Below are positions 1 to 12,190 of a stretch of DNA of 64,000 nt, piece after piece (the first letter of the stretch is position 1; the number at the start of each line of letters is the position of its first letter). This DNA is from Myotis daubentonii. Its lineage: Eukaryota > Chordata > Mammalia > Chiroptera > Vespertilionidae. The position numbers and the translations under genes are program-made. Location: assembly GCF_963259705.1 (NCBI RefSeq), contig NC_081861.1, positions 63,738,673-63,802,672 of the forward strand, written 5' to 3'. The notes under the pieces are model-generated. The model saw nothing but the letters and a program-made list of their open reading frames with translations. It did no database searches and was not told where the DNA came from.

Positions 1-675
1 GGGCCTGAGAACTGGAGGCTTTGAGAACTGGCCTGATTGAGGCTGTATTCTGAAAGCATAGCCAAATGGGATTTCTTGATGGGGTGGGTATGGCACATGA
101 GAGAAGAGTGTGTCAAGGATGACGCCAACGTTTTCAGCCTGAGCAAATGGAGGGCTGGAGCTCCATTTACTGAGATGGAAAAGACTTGGTAGGTTGGAAG
201 GTTGGGGATGTTAAAAAATATGTTGGATATTTCAATATGTTTTCAGATTATATGTTTCTTTCAGGGGGCAGGGGGGTGGTAGTGGTATATGGTAGTCATG
301 TCACTGTTGGTTATTTAGTCAAGTAAACAAAGCTGTAGGTAGGAATTCGGGGTTGTTGTTTTTGTTTGTTGGTTTGTTTTTTCTTCTGAGATTAAATATG
401 ATGCAGGACAAAGAATATTCAGAATATCTATCAAGGAAGAAATAGGTTTTTATTGCAGTAGATTGATGAATACATTGATATAAGTTCATTCAGTATTTTA
501 CTGTGATAATTAACCAAGAGAAATTATGTAATTTTGGTGCTCATTTGTCCTCTTAAGTTGATTGAAACCAGTAAATTATAGGATCAAGTGTGTGTATGCA
601 CAAGGGGGAACCAGTAGTCAAAACAAGATCAGGGGAACAGTCAGCCACACCATATTAAACTAAAACTGGTTACAC
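1..675. other. Unique AT-rich sequence
   Basis: I see no coding sequence and no recognisable repeat apart from short T/G-rich runs near 355-380. Confidence 0.5.
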
Positions 676-838
676 AGGCTAAGCCTGCTGGCTTGGTTGG
701 TTGGAATGTCATCTCATACACCAAAAGGTTGCAGGTTTTATTTCTGATCAGGGCACATATGGGAAGCAACTAATAGATTTTTATCTCTCACATTAATATT
801 TCTCTCTCTCTCTCTCTCAAAAAAAATCAATAAAACAA
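676..838 (+). repeat. Old tRNA-derived SINE, Ves-like
   Basis: The body follows the Ves plan: a degenerate A-box region, a B-box-like GCAGGTTTTATTTCTGATC, the GGGCACAT block, then a TCTCTC run and AATCAATAAAAC tail. It is shorter and more diverged than the other SINEs here, and I found no target-site duplication. Confidence 0.6.
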
Positions 839-949
839 GTTATACACACACCTCAGAAGTTACACTGTTTTCTGAATGTTAAATTCTAAGCTGTATATTA
901 CTGATTTAGCTCTTGTGAAAAATATGTATGAGCTCTGTATGACTAATAT

Positions 950-1445
950 TAAAACATTTGTTAAGCAAAAAAATAAAATAATGGAGATACACCCATATCC
1001 TTTGATCCAGAATTCCACTTCTACTAATTTCTCTTGAGAAATTAGAATGTGCACAAAGATTTACACTCCAGAATGTTTCTTATGGCTTTGTTATAATAAC
1101 AAAAATTGAAGACCATTTAAATATCCAAATCTAGAGTATCTAAATAAATTATGCACACCCATAAAATGGATTACTATGCAGCCAATTCAAAGAATGTTGT
1201 TCAAGTGTATTTGGCACAGAAAAACCTGCCTGACATCTTAAGTGGGAAAAAAAGTTAGAAAACAATATTATATATCTTCCCACTTGAAGGGTGGTGGATT
1301 AATCTATTTATGAACAGAAAAATTCTGCAAGTGTATACTACAAAATAGTAACTGGTTATCACTGGTTGGATTATGGGCAATATTTATGGATATTTCTATT
1401 TCTAAAAGAAACCTGTGATACTTTTATAATAAAATTGTTCAAATG
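950..1445 (+). repeat. Old LINE-1 3' fragment
   Basis: The sequence resembles the 3' end of mammalian L1M ORF2 and the start of its 3' UTR. Recognisable blocks are CCTTTGATCCAGAATTCCAC near 1001 and TGGATTACTATGCAGCC near 1168. No reading frame survives. Confidence 0.6.
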
Positions 1446-3419
1446 CATGGAACAACAAAGATTACAACAGGCTACAGTATTTTGTGTTTTAGAAATATGC
1501 ACAAGTCATATTGTTTTGGAGACACACCTATACTCATGCATCATAGGATAAACCTTTAAGAGCATATTATTCCTGGCACTCCCTGGCTTACAGTGTTTCT
1601 AACTGAGGTTAGTATAAGTAATGAGTTGCCAAATGAAGTATTTAAAACACTTGCAAAGAGCCCTTCAAATGTGAGCAGTGTGGCTACATACCCACACGTC
1701 TATAAGATTACTTTCAGGGTTTTACCAATTACAGTAACATTTTAAACAAATAGCAATTAGTATGAATTCTCACAGACCCTTATGTGCTTTTTAGTTCGCT
1801 ATACTGAAAAGGACTAGGGAGAAAATTCTCAATAGAAACAGGAGAACATATAGCCAGTATCTAATTTTCCCAATAAAGACCCATGTTTTTCTCCATATGG
1901 CAAGGCAAATAATGCCTATATGGCCAACGCTGGATGATGCAGGGTTCTGAGGGACAGAAACAATGGGGATAATGAAAATCCACTGATAATCCAGAAACCT
2001 AATTTTACCTGATAGTTGCAACCACCTCCTGGAGAGAACCCTTCCATAGAGCTGCTAATGAGAAGCATAATTAAGTGGTTTGAGTTCATCTGCTTTCAGT
2101 TATTCTTTACAGGTGCTAATGAACAGTGAAATGGTCAAAAGGCTGTCAGCCAGAGGAAACGGTAGGAGAAAAAGCAAGACATGGCTAGCCCGGACACTGG
2201 GTAATCAGCCTCAAAATGGTTGAGTTGACTGCAGTGAGGATCAGCTATTAAATATCTGCTAACTAAATGCCATGAGGATATGTCAGGAAACCAGATCTTC
2301 ATATGAAGGATTTCCATGTATGCATTGTCTATCTTGGTTAACATGAATTATGGTATCATCTTAGAAATTCTCTATACTGTGGTGATTTTCATTGGTGGCG
2401 GTGATAGGATATTTATTGTCAGAGCACAGCTAATCAACTGCAGGCTCCTTTGCTAAATATGGCCAACAGGCTGCTTATGAGTCAGGACTCTGGCAGGCAG
2501 CCTTGCTATTAGACCAATGGGGATGTTATTGACTCACTCCCATGCCTTTCTGGGAGAGAATATAACAACTGCCGGTATCCACATCATTTTTTTTATTATT
2601 GCTTCAAATTCATGTTTTAGTAAACAGCATTCTGAAAGTATTGTTATGGTGAACATTTTGTGGTTTATGTTAAGCATTTGATTTTCAAGAATTGTTGAAA
2701 ATAAATGTTTTTAGAGTGCAATTATTTTCAAGTATTACAGAATAAACCCTAATATTTGTAACTAAAACTGTATCTGTGTTTGATTAGTAATTAAACTCTC
2801 AAATGGTTATGAAGTAATTTTCTTTTATAAGACTGTACTTTAGGACAAATCACTTGATACACACTACTATTCTGAGCTTCAACTATATCTCCATGTGATT
2901 ATTCATATAGCTCTCTATATTGGTAGTGAAAGTGATTTCCATTTATGGCAGTAGTTTAAAACAAAGTACACTGTAAACTATGAGATATTTGTAAATAAAA
3001 CTATCTGCACATGAATATTAATTTTATTTTCTATAGCAATTTTGAGAGTAATCTCCATTTATAGGAGTCATTTTGAGTAAATGAGATTTTTAATCATTTT
3101 AATATCAACTGTTATTTCTTGATCTTGTCCTATAATTGTATGTCTCTTTGCCCATATTGTGAGCAAAAGGGCCAATGAACTAGAGTCATACAATGTGAGT
3201 TGTTTAAGCCACTTGAATATTCTAGACTACTGCCTAACTTTGCTTAAAACTAAAGAAATACTTTTCAATTTAATTACAGGTAACATTCACCAACTTCTAC
3301 CTAACTAAAAAACTCAAGTCTCTAAATTTGTGTTTTACTGAAAATTTGCGTGAACTCTAGCCCGATTTACTTTTGTGAAATACGATGGCATGAGTGGCTG
3401 AATTGTAAAATTGATTTAT
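1446..3419. other. Unique AT-rich sequence
   Basis: About 2 kb of AT-rich DNA. Short open frames (for example at 1791-2021 and 2135-2344, minus strand) have no recognisable motif or composition bias and look like chance. Confidence 0.45.
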
Positions 3420-3645
3420 ATTGAGCACTTGCTATGTGTCTGATGTGATAATAAGTGCTTTATATGTATTGACTCACGGAATGCTTGCAAAAACCCATGA
3501 GGGAGATGGTACTATTATATCTCTAATTTATTACAGATGGAAAACTAAGATTAAGTAATTTGTCAAAATTCACTTAGAGTTCATAAGTGGTAGGGCTCAG
3601 ATTTAAACCCAAGTAATTGAGCTCTGGTAATTCCCGGTGCTAGAT
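3420..3645 (-). repeat. MIR SINE
   Basis: The reverse complement of a core-SINE MIR is clear. In plus-strand order it shows GCACTTGCTATGTGTCTGAT, a TTTATATGTATTGACTCA block, a degraded GATGGAAAACTAAG block, and TCAGATTTAAACCCAAGTAA, the reverse of the MIR B-box side. Confidence 0.75.
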
Positions 3646-5770
3646 GGCTTCACTTAGGTTTCTGTTCCCTAAAGTATGTAAGGCTGCGTATGACTGCAAA
3701 TTTAGGTACTCCGGGATCATCTTTCAACTTTCATCTCTGTTCATTTGCCAAGTGTCTATTGCATTCAAATAGGCTCACAGAAATTCTATTTAGTACATAA
3801 ATTTTGAATTACTACCCATGTGCTTATCAACTTGATTTCTACCTCAATTAATCATTCTTGTCTTTTTTTTAACCTTCCCTATTTGATGCCTTCAGTTCCC
3901 CCATGGACATAGATTTCTATTAAACAAACAAACAATAAGGAACTAATTATAATACATTGCATTTGTAAAGCTCTTTCACACGCTTGCTCTCATCTTGTTC
4001 TCAGAAGTTTACTTGTTATTTTTTAATTATAAAAGCTTCTCAAGTGTGGCAGGAGTCCTAGAGTTATAACTGGGAAAGTTGAAATTGATATCTGCCCCAA
4101 GCACTAAGACTCCTCCTTGAGTTTTTGGGAGAATAAAAACCCACTTTTGAACAAGAATTCAGTTTAATAGCTGGGGAAGAACCATCTTCGAGGGGAGTTA
4201 TTGTTGCGGTAAACTGATGTGATCAGGAAAAGAAATGGTCTGTGTTGGGGGGAAGGGATGGTTGAGTGAAACACACATGGATCTGTGCTGTGCTGCCAGC
4301 TCAGGGTTGAGGGGTGGTGCTGGCTCCGTCAGATAACAGGTCAAATAAAAAAGTCCCCAGCCTTAGAGTCATTGTAAGAACTTGAAAGCACAAGGCAGTG
4401 CTATTTGTGGCTTAGTAATACACTGATGTACAAGTAAGGGCAGAAATGGCTGTTGGAATGGAATGGAAAAGCAACTAGGGCTATAACACTGTGGCTGACA
4501 TCCAGAAGTATGACAGAAGCAGTAGTTTCCACTAGGGAACGGGTCTGGAGCAGCAGAGGCCGAGATGACAAATGCCATAAAGAGGAGGAAAACCATCACC
4601 ATCATCATAAACCATGTGAGCCACTCCTTGATCCTGCTCCACCCCCTTGAATTAGAAGTGGAAATGGATTCCCTAGATGTAGCTATTGGAGGCTGAGAGA
4701 TTGATAGAATTTTACTGTTGGGCATTCTTCACCCCAGTTTCATTACAGAGTCTAAAGAAACTAAGGTGACACACAGGTTATAGATATTTACAATTATTTC
4801 TCTATCACTACCCAAACCGATCTAGACAAATCCTCATTCAATTGATCACATTCCAATTTTATGTAAACACAATTCTTAGTCTTGTTTCCCTTCATTATTG
4901 ATTTTCTTCTCTTTTTTTATTCTTTCCTTCTTTATTTTTCACACTTAGTGAATGCCTATTCACGTACAGTACTCTACTAGGCCAGGTGGGGAATGCGAAA
5001 AGGTCCATAAGACAAAGGCGCTTTCAGCCTAGTAAAGGAGCCAGACATACCCACAAAATACAAAATGGCATCCAAAAGATGGAAAAGTTCAGGAATAGTA
5101 CTGAGTAATGGATGGACCTAAAATTTCTCATATTCTAGGTCCCAAGTTAGTGGAGGGGCCATTTTTGTATTCCAATCTAGTTGCATATTCAGTAGAATTC
5201 CTGCCTGGATTAGAGAGCAAGAGAGACAAATGGTTACTTCATTTTCCAAATCTCTTTCATACTTATAAACTTCAGAAATGTTGCTGTCTCGGGTAAGCTT
5301 CATGCTGAAGATCGTAGATCCAAGGAGCCCTTATTAAGCTGTGTCTGGGCATGGCGGACGTTTAGACGTGGCCTCTGGCCTGCAGAGCATGAAGCCATGG
5401 GAGCAAAGCTGGCAGGGAGAATCAAATTCACACAGCGAGCTTAGTCAAAGGAGCAGGGAAGAGAGGTTTTGTTTGTTTGTTTTTTTGTGTTTTTTTAAAG
5501 TAGTTTTTTTTTAAAAAAAAAAAAAAAAAGCAGGAATTAAGCAATGTGATGCAATCAGAAGGCTGACAAGAGGAGGAAGCATGCTGACAGACAGGATATG
5601 GAAAAGGTTCCAGGAAATCTCACCATTATGTGTTAGAATATAGAGGCTGCAACCTTTTGTGCAGCATCTCATACCTCATCTGGGGTAGGAAAGGAGTTAC
5701 TAAAACAACAAGCCTGATCCAATTCAATCTATGTTACTATGATTTCCTGCCATTTGGCCAACTGGTTTTA
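3646..5770. other. Mostly unique sequence with one unexplained 118-codon ORF
   Basis: No gene is recognised. A minus-strand open frame at 4369-4725 encodes 118 residues with one strongly hydrophobic segment (WLTWFMMMVMVFLLFMAFVI, about residues 36-55). Its Ser-rich N-terminal half and Cys-rich C-terminal half match nothing I know. There is no splice, promoter or poly(A) context that makes it a gene. A T-rich stretch next to a long A run at 5470-5530 could form a hairpin. Confidence 0.4.
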
Positions 5771-5787
5771 AAAGTGTTATATTTTGG

Positions 5788-6019
5788 CCCTAACCGGTTT
5801 GGCTCAGCAGATATAGAGCATCGGCCTGAAGACTCAAGGGTCCCAGGTTCGATTCTGGTCAAGGGTATGTATCTTGGTTGCGGGCACACCCCCAGTGGGG
5901 AGTGTGCAGGAGGCAGCTGATCGATGTTTCTCTCTCATCGATGTTTCTAATTCTCTATCCCTCTCCCTTCCTCTCTGTAAAAAATCAATAAAATGTATTT
6001 TTAAAACATTACTTTAAAA
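5788..6019 (+). repeat. Ves SINE with 17-bp target-site duplication
   Basis: A typical tRNA-derived Ves SINE: CCCTAACCGGTTTGGCTCAG (A box), GGTTCGATTC (B box), the GGAGGCAGCTGATCGATG block, CT-rich stretch and AATCAATAAAAT tail. It lies between perfect 17-bp copies of AAAGTGTTATATTTTGG at 5771-5787 and 6020-6036, showing L1-type target-primed insertion. Confidence 0.95.
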
Positions 6020-6329
6020 AAAGTGTTATATTTTGGCTCATTTAAATAACAAGAAGTGGGATGTCTATGCAGTACAGACTTCCTTTAGAATGGGGCTGTT
6101 TTACGGAGCTGATCCTCTCTTCCAACTTCAGGGAGACAGGGTCATGGAGGATGAAAATTCTGATCCTGAAAACTGACGGGAATGTCCCCACCCAACCACG
6201 TGCTGCTTATCAGAGAGACTCCTAAAACTCAGCCACTTAGAAATGTCAAAAATAAATGGATGAGTGAATATATGTAGACAATCACATCCAAAAGGAAAAT
6301 TGTTAATATTGGTGTCAGATAAAAGGCAA

Positions 6330-7200
6330 TTTAAAAAAATTAGCGGGGCAAAATAAGTTTATATTCATTTAAAACATCTAAAATGAATTTTACACATTAA
6401 AAAGGCAATATCAAAATTCATTAAACATATGATGATGATGTCATACATAAAAAGAGAAGTGTACAGAAACAGAATTAGAAAAGCTTGACATACCATCATT
6501 AGCCTCTAACTATAAAGTAGATTACAAATATGAAACTATGGGGTACAAGAATATTCATTGTATTATAATATGTAATATCAAGAAATTAGGAACCTAAATA
6601 TCCTTCAAGAGACTATTGGCTAAGTATTATTTGCTAATATCTACAATGGAGCATAATAAAACCCTTTACAAATATGGTGTCTCTATAAAATGGTATAAAA
6701 AGATGATCACGTTATATTATTAAGTGAAAAGAAATCAGTAATATGTTTAGGATAATGCTACTTTTTTTAAAAGTCAAAACTACATATAATGTATGTATGT
6801 ACACATTCTCTATGTAGGTGCATAGCAAAATGACTGTCAAAAGTGGTTACCTCAGCCCAGCCACCATGGCTCAGTGGTTGATCATTGATCTATGAACCGG
6901 GAGGTCACGGTTTGATTCCAGTCAGGGTATATGCCCAGGTTGCGGGCTTGATCCCTCGTGTGGGGTGTGTAGGAGACAGCTGACGAGTGATTCTCTCTTA
7001 TCATTGATGTTTCTCTCTCTCCCTCTCCTTTCCTCTCTGAAATCAATAAAAATATATTTTAAAAATAAAAAATATATAAAAACAAACAAAAGTGCTTACC
7101 TCAGGAAGAGGAAACAAAAAACTGTTCCTTTTATACTCTCTCCATATCTAAATAGTTTTCATTTTACATATGTGTGCTTGTGTTTTATTTTTGTATATTG
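6330..7200 (+). repeat. Old LINE-1 3' fragment interrupted by a SINE
   Basis: The order of blocks (ATATTCATTGTATTATAATA, TAGGAACCTAAATATCC, TAAAATGGTATAAAAAGATG, and ACTCTCTCCATATCTAAATA after the SINE) follows the 3' end of an old L1. The Ves SINE at 6856-7086 sits inside it. The left limit is approximate. Confidence 0.55.
6856..7086 (+). repeat. Ves SINE with 18-bp target-site duplication
   Basis: Ves body with CACCATGGCTCAGTGGTTGA (A-box side) and GGTTTGATTCC (B box), ending in AAATCAATAAAAATATATTT. Flanks at 6838-6855 and 7087-7104 are 18-bp copies of CAAAAGTGGTTACCTCAG with one mismatch. Confidence 0.95.
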
Positions 7201-8154
7201 AGAAGATAAATTTTAAAATTATAGACAACTTGAGCAGAGCAATAACCATAGACAAAACAAAAACAACTCTCCAAGAAATTTTCCCAGGAAATTGTCTGGG
7301 CCTTGGCAGGTTGACAGGCCATCTCCCATACAACGTAGTCAGATCATCAAAAATAATTAAAATCTTCTGGAGTGAACTAAAGTTTTTGTTTTGCTTTTGG
7401 GGGGTGAGTTTCTTGCATGTTTTGTGGCTTCCCAACATCTGACCTCCTTTTTAGGTTTGAGGAATTCCTCAGAGTATTGAGAGAAGGAAGGAAGGATGTG
7501 CTTGCCTTCTACTACAGAAACTAAAAGGCCACATATACACTATCTCTACCACCAAACCCTAACTTATAGATGCAGGACCTAGGTCCTAGGCTAAACCCAT
7601 CAGCTTCTCCTACCGGAATGAGGAAGCGAAGCCAAAGAAGCAGGGACAGAGCAGACATCTGGCAGGGGCTGTTGGCTGCAATATCCAGTATCCAATGATA
7701 GCAAGGCCAGTGGGGTGTTCACCAGACTGTTCCAATGGCATGATGTCAACTACAGTGCTGACTCTGTGGTTCCCGCTTCATACTGATCTGAGGCCTTCAA
7801 CCTTCCTATGAATTCTGTGAATATCCAGCATTCTTCCACTGAACTCCACGTTTGTTTATATTAACCAGTGTCATTTTCTGCTGTTTGAAATTAAGACCCC
7901 CTAACTGTACACCTACTCAACCTATTTTATAGTCAACATAATTCTGGTCCCAAAATGTGAACAAAATATATCAAATTCAAAATATAGATAAAAAATAACT
8001 ATATAAAATATTGGTAGATCAGATTTGGTATTACATGGAAATAACAATCTATCATAGTTATACAGGGCTTATTTCAAGATAAGCTATTTACATGCAACAT
8101 CAATAGGCTGAAATAAATTAGTATCTCCACATGTGTTTTAGGTAAAATTTAATA
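7201..8154. other. Unique sequence, no gene recognised
   Basis: Overlapping open frames on both strands at 7148-7442 show no recognisable domain. No repeat family is identified. Confidence 0.4.
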
Positions 8155-8164
8155 CCCACTTCTT

Positions 8165-8440
8165 CAATTCAAGGATAATTAATAATGAAGTGCCTACTAT
8201 GTACCCGATACTGATCCAGGCACTGTGTTATATAGATGAATAGGATATAATAACCTACTTCTGGAGCCTATGGTCTAATTAAAAGAAAGACAAATGAACA
8301 TAATTAAAATATAATGTTAAATGCTTTGGTAGAGGTTTGCATACATTAGTGAATCTTAGCACAGTCAAAGTTTCAAGAAAAACTTCTTGAATAGGTGATT
8401 TTTGCTGTGTCTTGAGAGGTTGGTCTTAAAAAAGAGATGG
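8165..8440 (-). repeat. LINE-2 (L2) fragment
   Basis: Plus-strand blocks AAGTGCCTACTATGTACCC, CCAGGCACTGTGTTATATAG and ACTTCTTGAATAGGTGATTT correspond to the reverse complement of the L2 3' region. It is strongly diverged and its limits are approximate. Confidence 0.5.
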
Positions 8441-8699
8441 GACACCTTATTCCTTAACACTACAAAAGATGAGAGAAGAATAGATAAAGATGAAGATATA
8501 TTATGTGCGGGAAGAGGGGATAGAAAAGCAAATTGGATCGTCTAAAAATTGCCCTTCCCACTTTATTTTCTATGGCCACCACCATAAGCTAAGGCACTAT
8601 AACCTCTGGTCTAGACTAGTGCAAGGGTTGTCTTCTTTCTGTTTATACATTTTCCCCTTTCCAATTTATTCTTTGCATAACTAAAATAAATGAGCTTTA

Positions 8700-9258
8700 A
8701 GAACATAAATCAAATCATGCCACTCCATCCTAAATCTCTCCAGTGGCCATCTGTTGCTCTTAGAATAAAACAAGATCTTGTCTCATCTGGCCCCACCCGC
8801 CTCTACAACCCCATTCACATCAAGTTCCCTGCTCCTCACTAGGCTGTGACCATGCTTTTCTTTTTGTGCTTGAGCACCCTAAATCCTCTCCTGCCATTGC
8901 TCATTTGGATGGCTGTTCCTCCCACACACAGACTTTCCCCAACCCCAGCGCCCCCCTCCATTGCCCAGGTGCTTTATTTGTCTCATTTTCATCTTTCAGG
9001 TTTTACCCAAATGTCATCTCTTCGCAAAGACCTTAACTGACCATTCTTTCCCATTTACTTCTTGTCACCCTGTTTATTTTCATTCTCATACAACTTTACA
9101 TCTCTTGTTTACTTATTGTCCTGCTTCTCCATTAGGATGTAAGCACCCTGCATGCACGGACGTTGTCTGTCTTAATCACCTCCATGTCCCTCTAACTCAG
9201 ACTAGTGGTTGGCACATAGTAGGATCTCCATACATATTTGTTGAATGGATTAATCTCT
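8700..9258 (+). repeat. LINE-2 (L2) 3' end
   Basis: Successive blocks match the 3' end of L2: TCTGGCCCCACCCGCCTCTA, ACCCAAATGTCATCTCTTCG, ACCCTGTTTATTTTCATTC, TTAGGATGTAAGCACC and the terminal CATATTTGTTGAATGGATT. It is the longest and clearest L2 relic in the first half of the window. Confidence 0.8.
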
Positions 9259-9289
9259 GCATAACAAAACAAAACAAACAAACAAACCC

Positions 9290-9790
9290 TAAAACACTTT
9301 GTAAATAATGCTAAAATGCAAATATCAAACTAGAAAAAAAATGTGCAATATATAGGCTACACATAACATCTAAAGGGTTGATATTTGTACAATACATTTG
9401 GTATATACAGCTGCTACATATTAATAAGTAAAAGAATAACATCCAAATCAAGTATGCACGAAGGATATGAACAGACAATTCATGGAAGAAGTACAATGAA
9501 TTTATCTACATATGAAAATATCTTCAACCTGTTAATTGTAAAAATAGAATTTTTATAAAGTAGATATTTTAATCTAATTTAGACCTATTCCATTGGCAAA
9601 TATTGATATAATTATTAATATCTAGTGTTGACAATCTCATATACTGTTATAAAAGTATAGATTGGCACAATCTTTATGGAAGGCAATTTGATATTTTATT
9701 TGAAATTTAAATAATACATACCCTTTGATCCAGCATTTCTACTTTCAGAAATTTTTCCTACAGAAATAAATAAGTAAGTGCTATTTAAAG
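9290..9790 (+). repeat. Old LINE-1 fragment
   Basis: AT-rich sequence with L1M ORF2 3' blocks: GAACAGACAATTCATGGAAG near 9470 and ACCCTTTGATCCAGCATTTC near 9720. All frames are broken. Confidence 0.6.
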
Positions 9791-10771
9791 CTTGAGCAGA
9801 TTCAAGGTGGTTTTCTTTCATTGTGTGCATCAGTAAGAGACTGCTTCACTATATTATAGTAATTTACACAGTATAATAATATGTTAATATTATGCAGCAT
9901 TCCTACATGCATGCAGTGGCTTGCAAAGATGCAGAATATAACCTTGAACTTTATTCTTGTGATTTTTCTTTCTTTCTTTTACTTTCTGCACTTCCTGACC
10001 CTTGCCATTATCAGTCACAGTCACCTGCCTAGCTTGGAGGTAAATTAAATAAGCATAGTTATTGTAAGAATGAAAAGGGAAAAAATTAATATACACTCTT
10101 TGTTGTTTTATTTCATTTTGTTTTTGCTTCCAAACAAGTATGTGGAGAAACAAAAGGGAAGGCCCTCTGGAAAATGGAATATAGAGTTGGTGATGGTCAA
10201 AACTTACAAAAAAAATAGAAGAAAGGACCCTCTTTACCCACTCCACCCCAGTCCTGGGAAGAGATTCGATTACAGTGTAGGCGTGAGTGTGTTTGCAGGG
10301 AGTAAAGGAAAAGTCCTTGAAGGTGGTCATAAGCTGGAGACAAAAAGACCAGACCTAGGGGGCTATAGATGACAGCAAGGAATTGGCATCGAGGGCGAAG
10401 TAGAACTTTATTAGTAGCCTCCATCCGGGACTCGAATGAAGGTTAAATTGATACCAGAAAACATTAATCACCAGTCAAGAGAGCATATAAGCATGTCAAG
10501 AAGCCATGTCATCTTTTAACTGTGAGGTACAACTTTCCTTTAAGATCTGCCAGTGGTCCTTACTGCTGCTCATCCAGCAGGAATAGGCTCTGAGCTTTTG
10601 GGTCCCATCCAAACTGTGCCTTGTAAATACTTCTCCTTGGCAATAGCACGCGACTCTGGTAAGTCCCTCAAAACAGAGGGGTGATGGTGGTATAGTAGGG
10701 AAACGCCTCTCACTGGTTCTTCAGTGGGACTGGACAGTGGTAGAGAAATCTACTTTTGTGAAATGGAGATA
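9791..10771. other. Unique sequence with two overlapping minus-strand ORFs
   Basis: Minus-strand open frames at 9890-10330 and 10197-10424 lack recognisable domains and overlap each other in different frames, so I do not call them genes. No repeat is identified up to the Helitron boundary. Confidence 0.4.
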
Positions 10772-11164
10772 TCTACACTAATAAAAGAGAAACATGGTAA
10801 TTGGCGTACGACCGCTACCCTTTTCATTGGCTAATCAGCGAGATATGCAAATTAACTGTCAGCCAAGATGGCCACCGGCAGCCAGGCAGCTTGAAACTAA
10901 CATGAGGCTTGGTTGCCTCAGTGACGGAGGGAACCAACGTTCCCCACCTGCGACTGCAGGCCTCTGAGCCGGCAGTTTAAGAAACTCTGTAACAAATACC
11001 ACCGGACTTCAGCCAACAGATTCGCAACATTGTAAGCAAAGGCCAGAAACCTACTTTCAGCAGCAGAGGCCTAAGAGCTGGAGCCAAGCCTCAAGCTAAA
11101 GCTGGCCCAGAATAAAAAAAAAGGAAAAAAGGAGCGTTTGGGAGTTCAGTCACCCCCAGCCTGA

Positions 11165-11400
11165 AAACAGCCCTCAGCCCCTCACCCAGACTGGCCAGGC
11201 ACCCCAGTGGGGACCCCCACCCTGAAGGGTGTGTGACCAGCTGCAAACAGCCATCATCCCCTCACCCAGGCTGGCCAGGCACCCCAGTGGGGGCCCCCAC
11301 CCTGAAGGATGTGTGACCAGCTGCAAACAGCCATCATCCACTCACCCAGGCTGGCCAGGCACCCCAGTGGGGACCCCCACCCAGACCCAGGACACCCTTC
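11165..11400 (+). repeat. Direct repeats of about 80 bp inside the Helitron
   Basis: A unit built on CTGGCCAGGCACCCCAGTGG occurs three times in a row, each followed by GACCCCCACC or GCCCCCACC. The first two copies are linked by CCTGAAGG.TGTGTGACCAGC. The sibling Helitron at 46465 has only one such unit. Confidence 0.85.
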
Positions 11401-11464
11401 AGGGCAAACCAGCCAGCCCCACCCATGCACCAGGCCTCTACCTTATATAGTAAAAGGGTAATAT

Positions 11465-12190
11465 GCCTCTCAGCACTGGGATCAGCGGAGCCGAGAGGCC
11501 TCCCGGCACCGGGATCAGCGTGACAGGGGGCAGCGCCCAAACACCCTGATCGCTCTGTGGTTCTGTGTGTGACAGGGGGCATGGCCACAACCTCCTATCT
11601 GCCCTGCTCTGTGTGTGACAGGGTAGAGCCATAGCCTCCCCATCGGCCCTGCCCTGAGTGTGAGAGTGGCAGTGCCCCAACCCCCTGATCGGCCCTGCTC
11701 TGTGGGTGATAGAGGGTGGCGCCCCAACCCCCGCCACCCCCCCACAGGCCCTGCTCTGTGTGTGACGGGGTAGAGCCATAACCACCCCATCAGCCCTGCC
11801 CTGAGTGTGAGTGGCGGCGCCTCAACCCCCTGATCGGCCCTGCTCTGTGGGTGATAGAGGGTGGCGCCCCAACCCCCGCCACCCCCCAACGGGCCCTGCT
11901 CTGTGTGTGATGGGGTAGAGCCATAACCTCCCCATCAGCCCTGCCCTGAGTGTGACAGTGGCGGCGCCCCAACCCCCTGATCGGCCCTGCTCTGTGTGTG
12001 ACAGGGGACGGTGCCCCAACTCTCCTATTGGACCTACTCTGTGAGTGACAGGAGGGAGCTCCTCAACCCCCTGATGGGCCCTGCTCTGTGCGTGACAGGG
12101 GGTCATGCTGCAACCTCCCCATCGACCCTGCCTTGAGTGTGACAGGGGGCGGTGCCCCAACCCCCCAATCGGCCCTGCTCTGAGCCCGAC
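11465..12190 (+). repeat. GC-rich tandem array with a higher-order period near 146 bp
   Basis: Monomers of roughly 45-65 bp carry GGCCCTGCTCTGTGTGTGAC or CAGCCCTGCCCTGAGTGTGA. Between about 11654 and 11946 three monomer types alternate as one larger unit, with CTGAGTGTGA anchors at 11654, 11801 and 11946. The sibling Helitron has a much shorter array. Confidence 0.85.

Noticed and set aside
5470..5530. T-run/A-run inverted repeat as a terminator or regulatory hairpin
   Set aside because: Homopolymer runs of this kind are common in mammalian DNA; no transcript context supports a role.
5788..6019. tRNA gene
   Set aside because: A and B boxes are present, but the body continues into the Ves 3' unit and lies between target-site duplications, so it is a SINE. 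The same reasoning applies to the other SINEs.
10197..10424. Possible exon or retrocopy in overlapping minus-strand frames near 9.9-10.4 kb
   Set aside because: No recognisable domain, no splice or poly(A) context, and overlapping frames.
11165..11400. CRISPR-like array of direct repeats
   Set aside because: The repeats are contiguous long units inside a Helitron of a mammalian genome, with no spacer variety and no cas genes.
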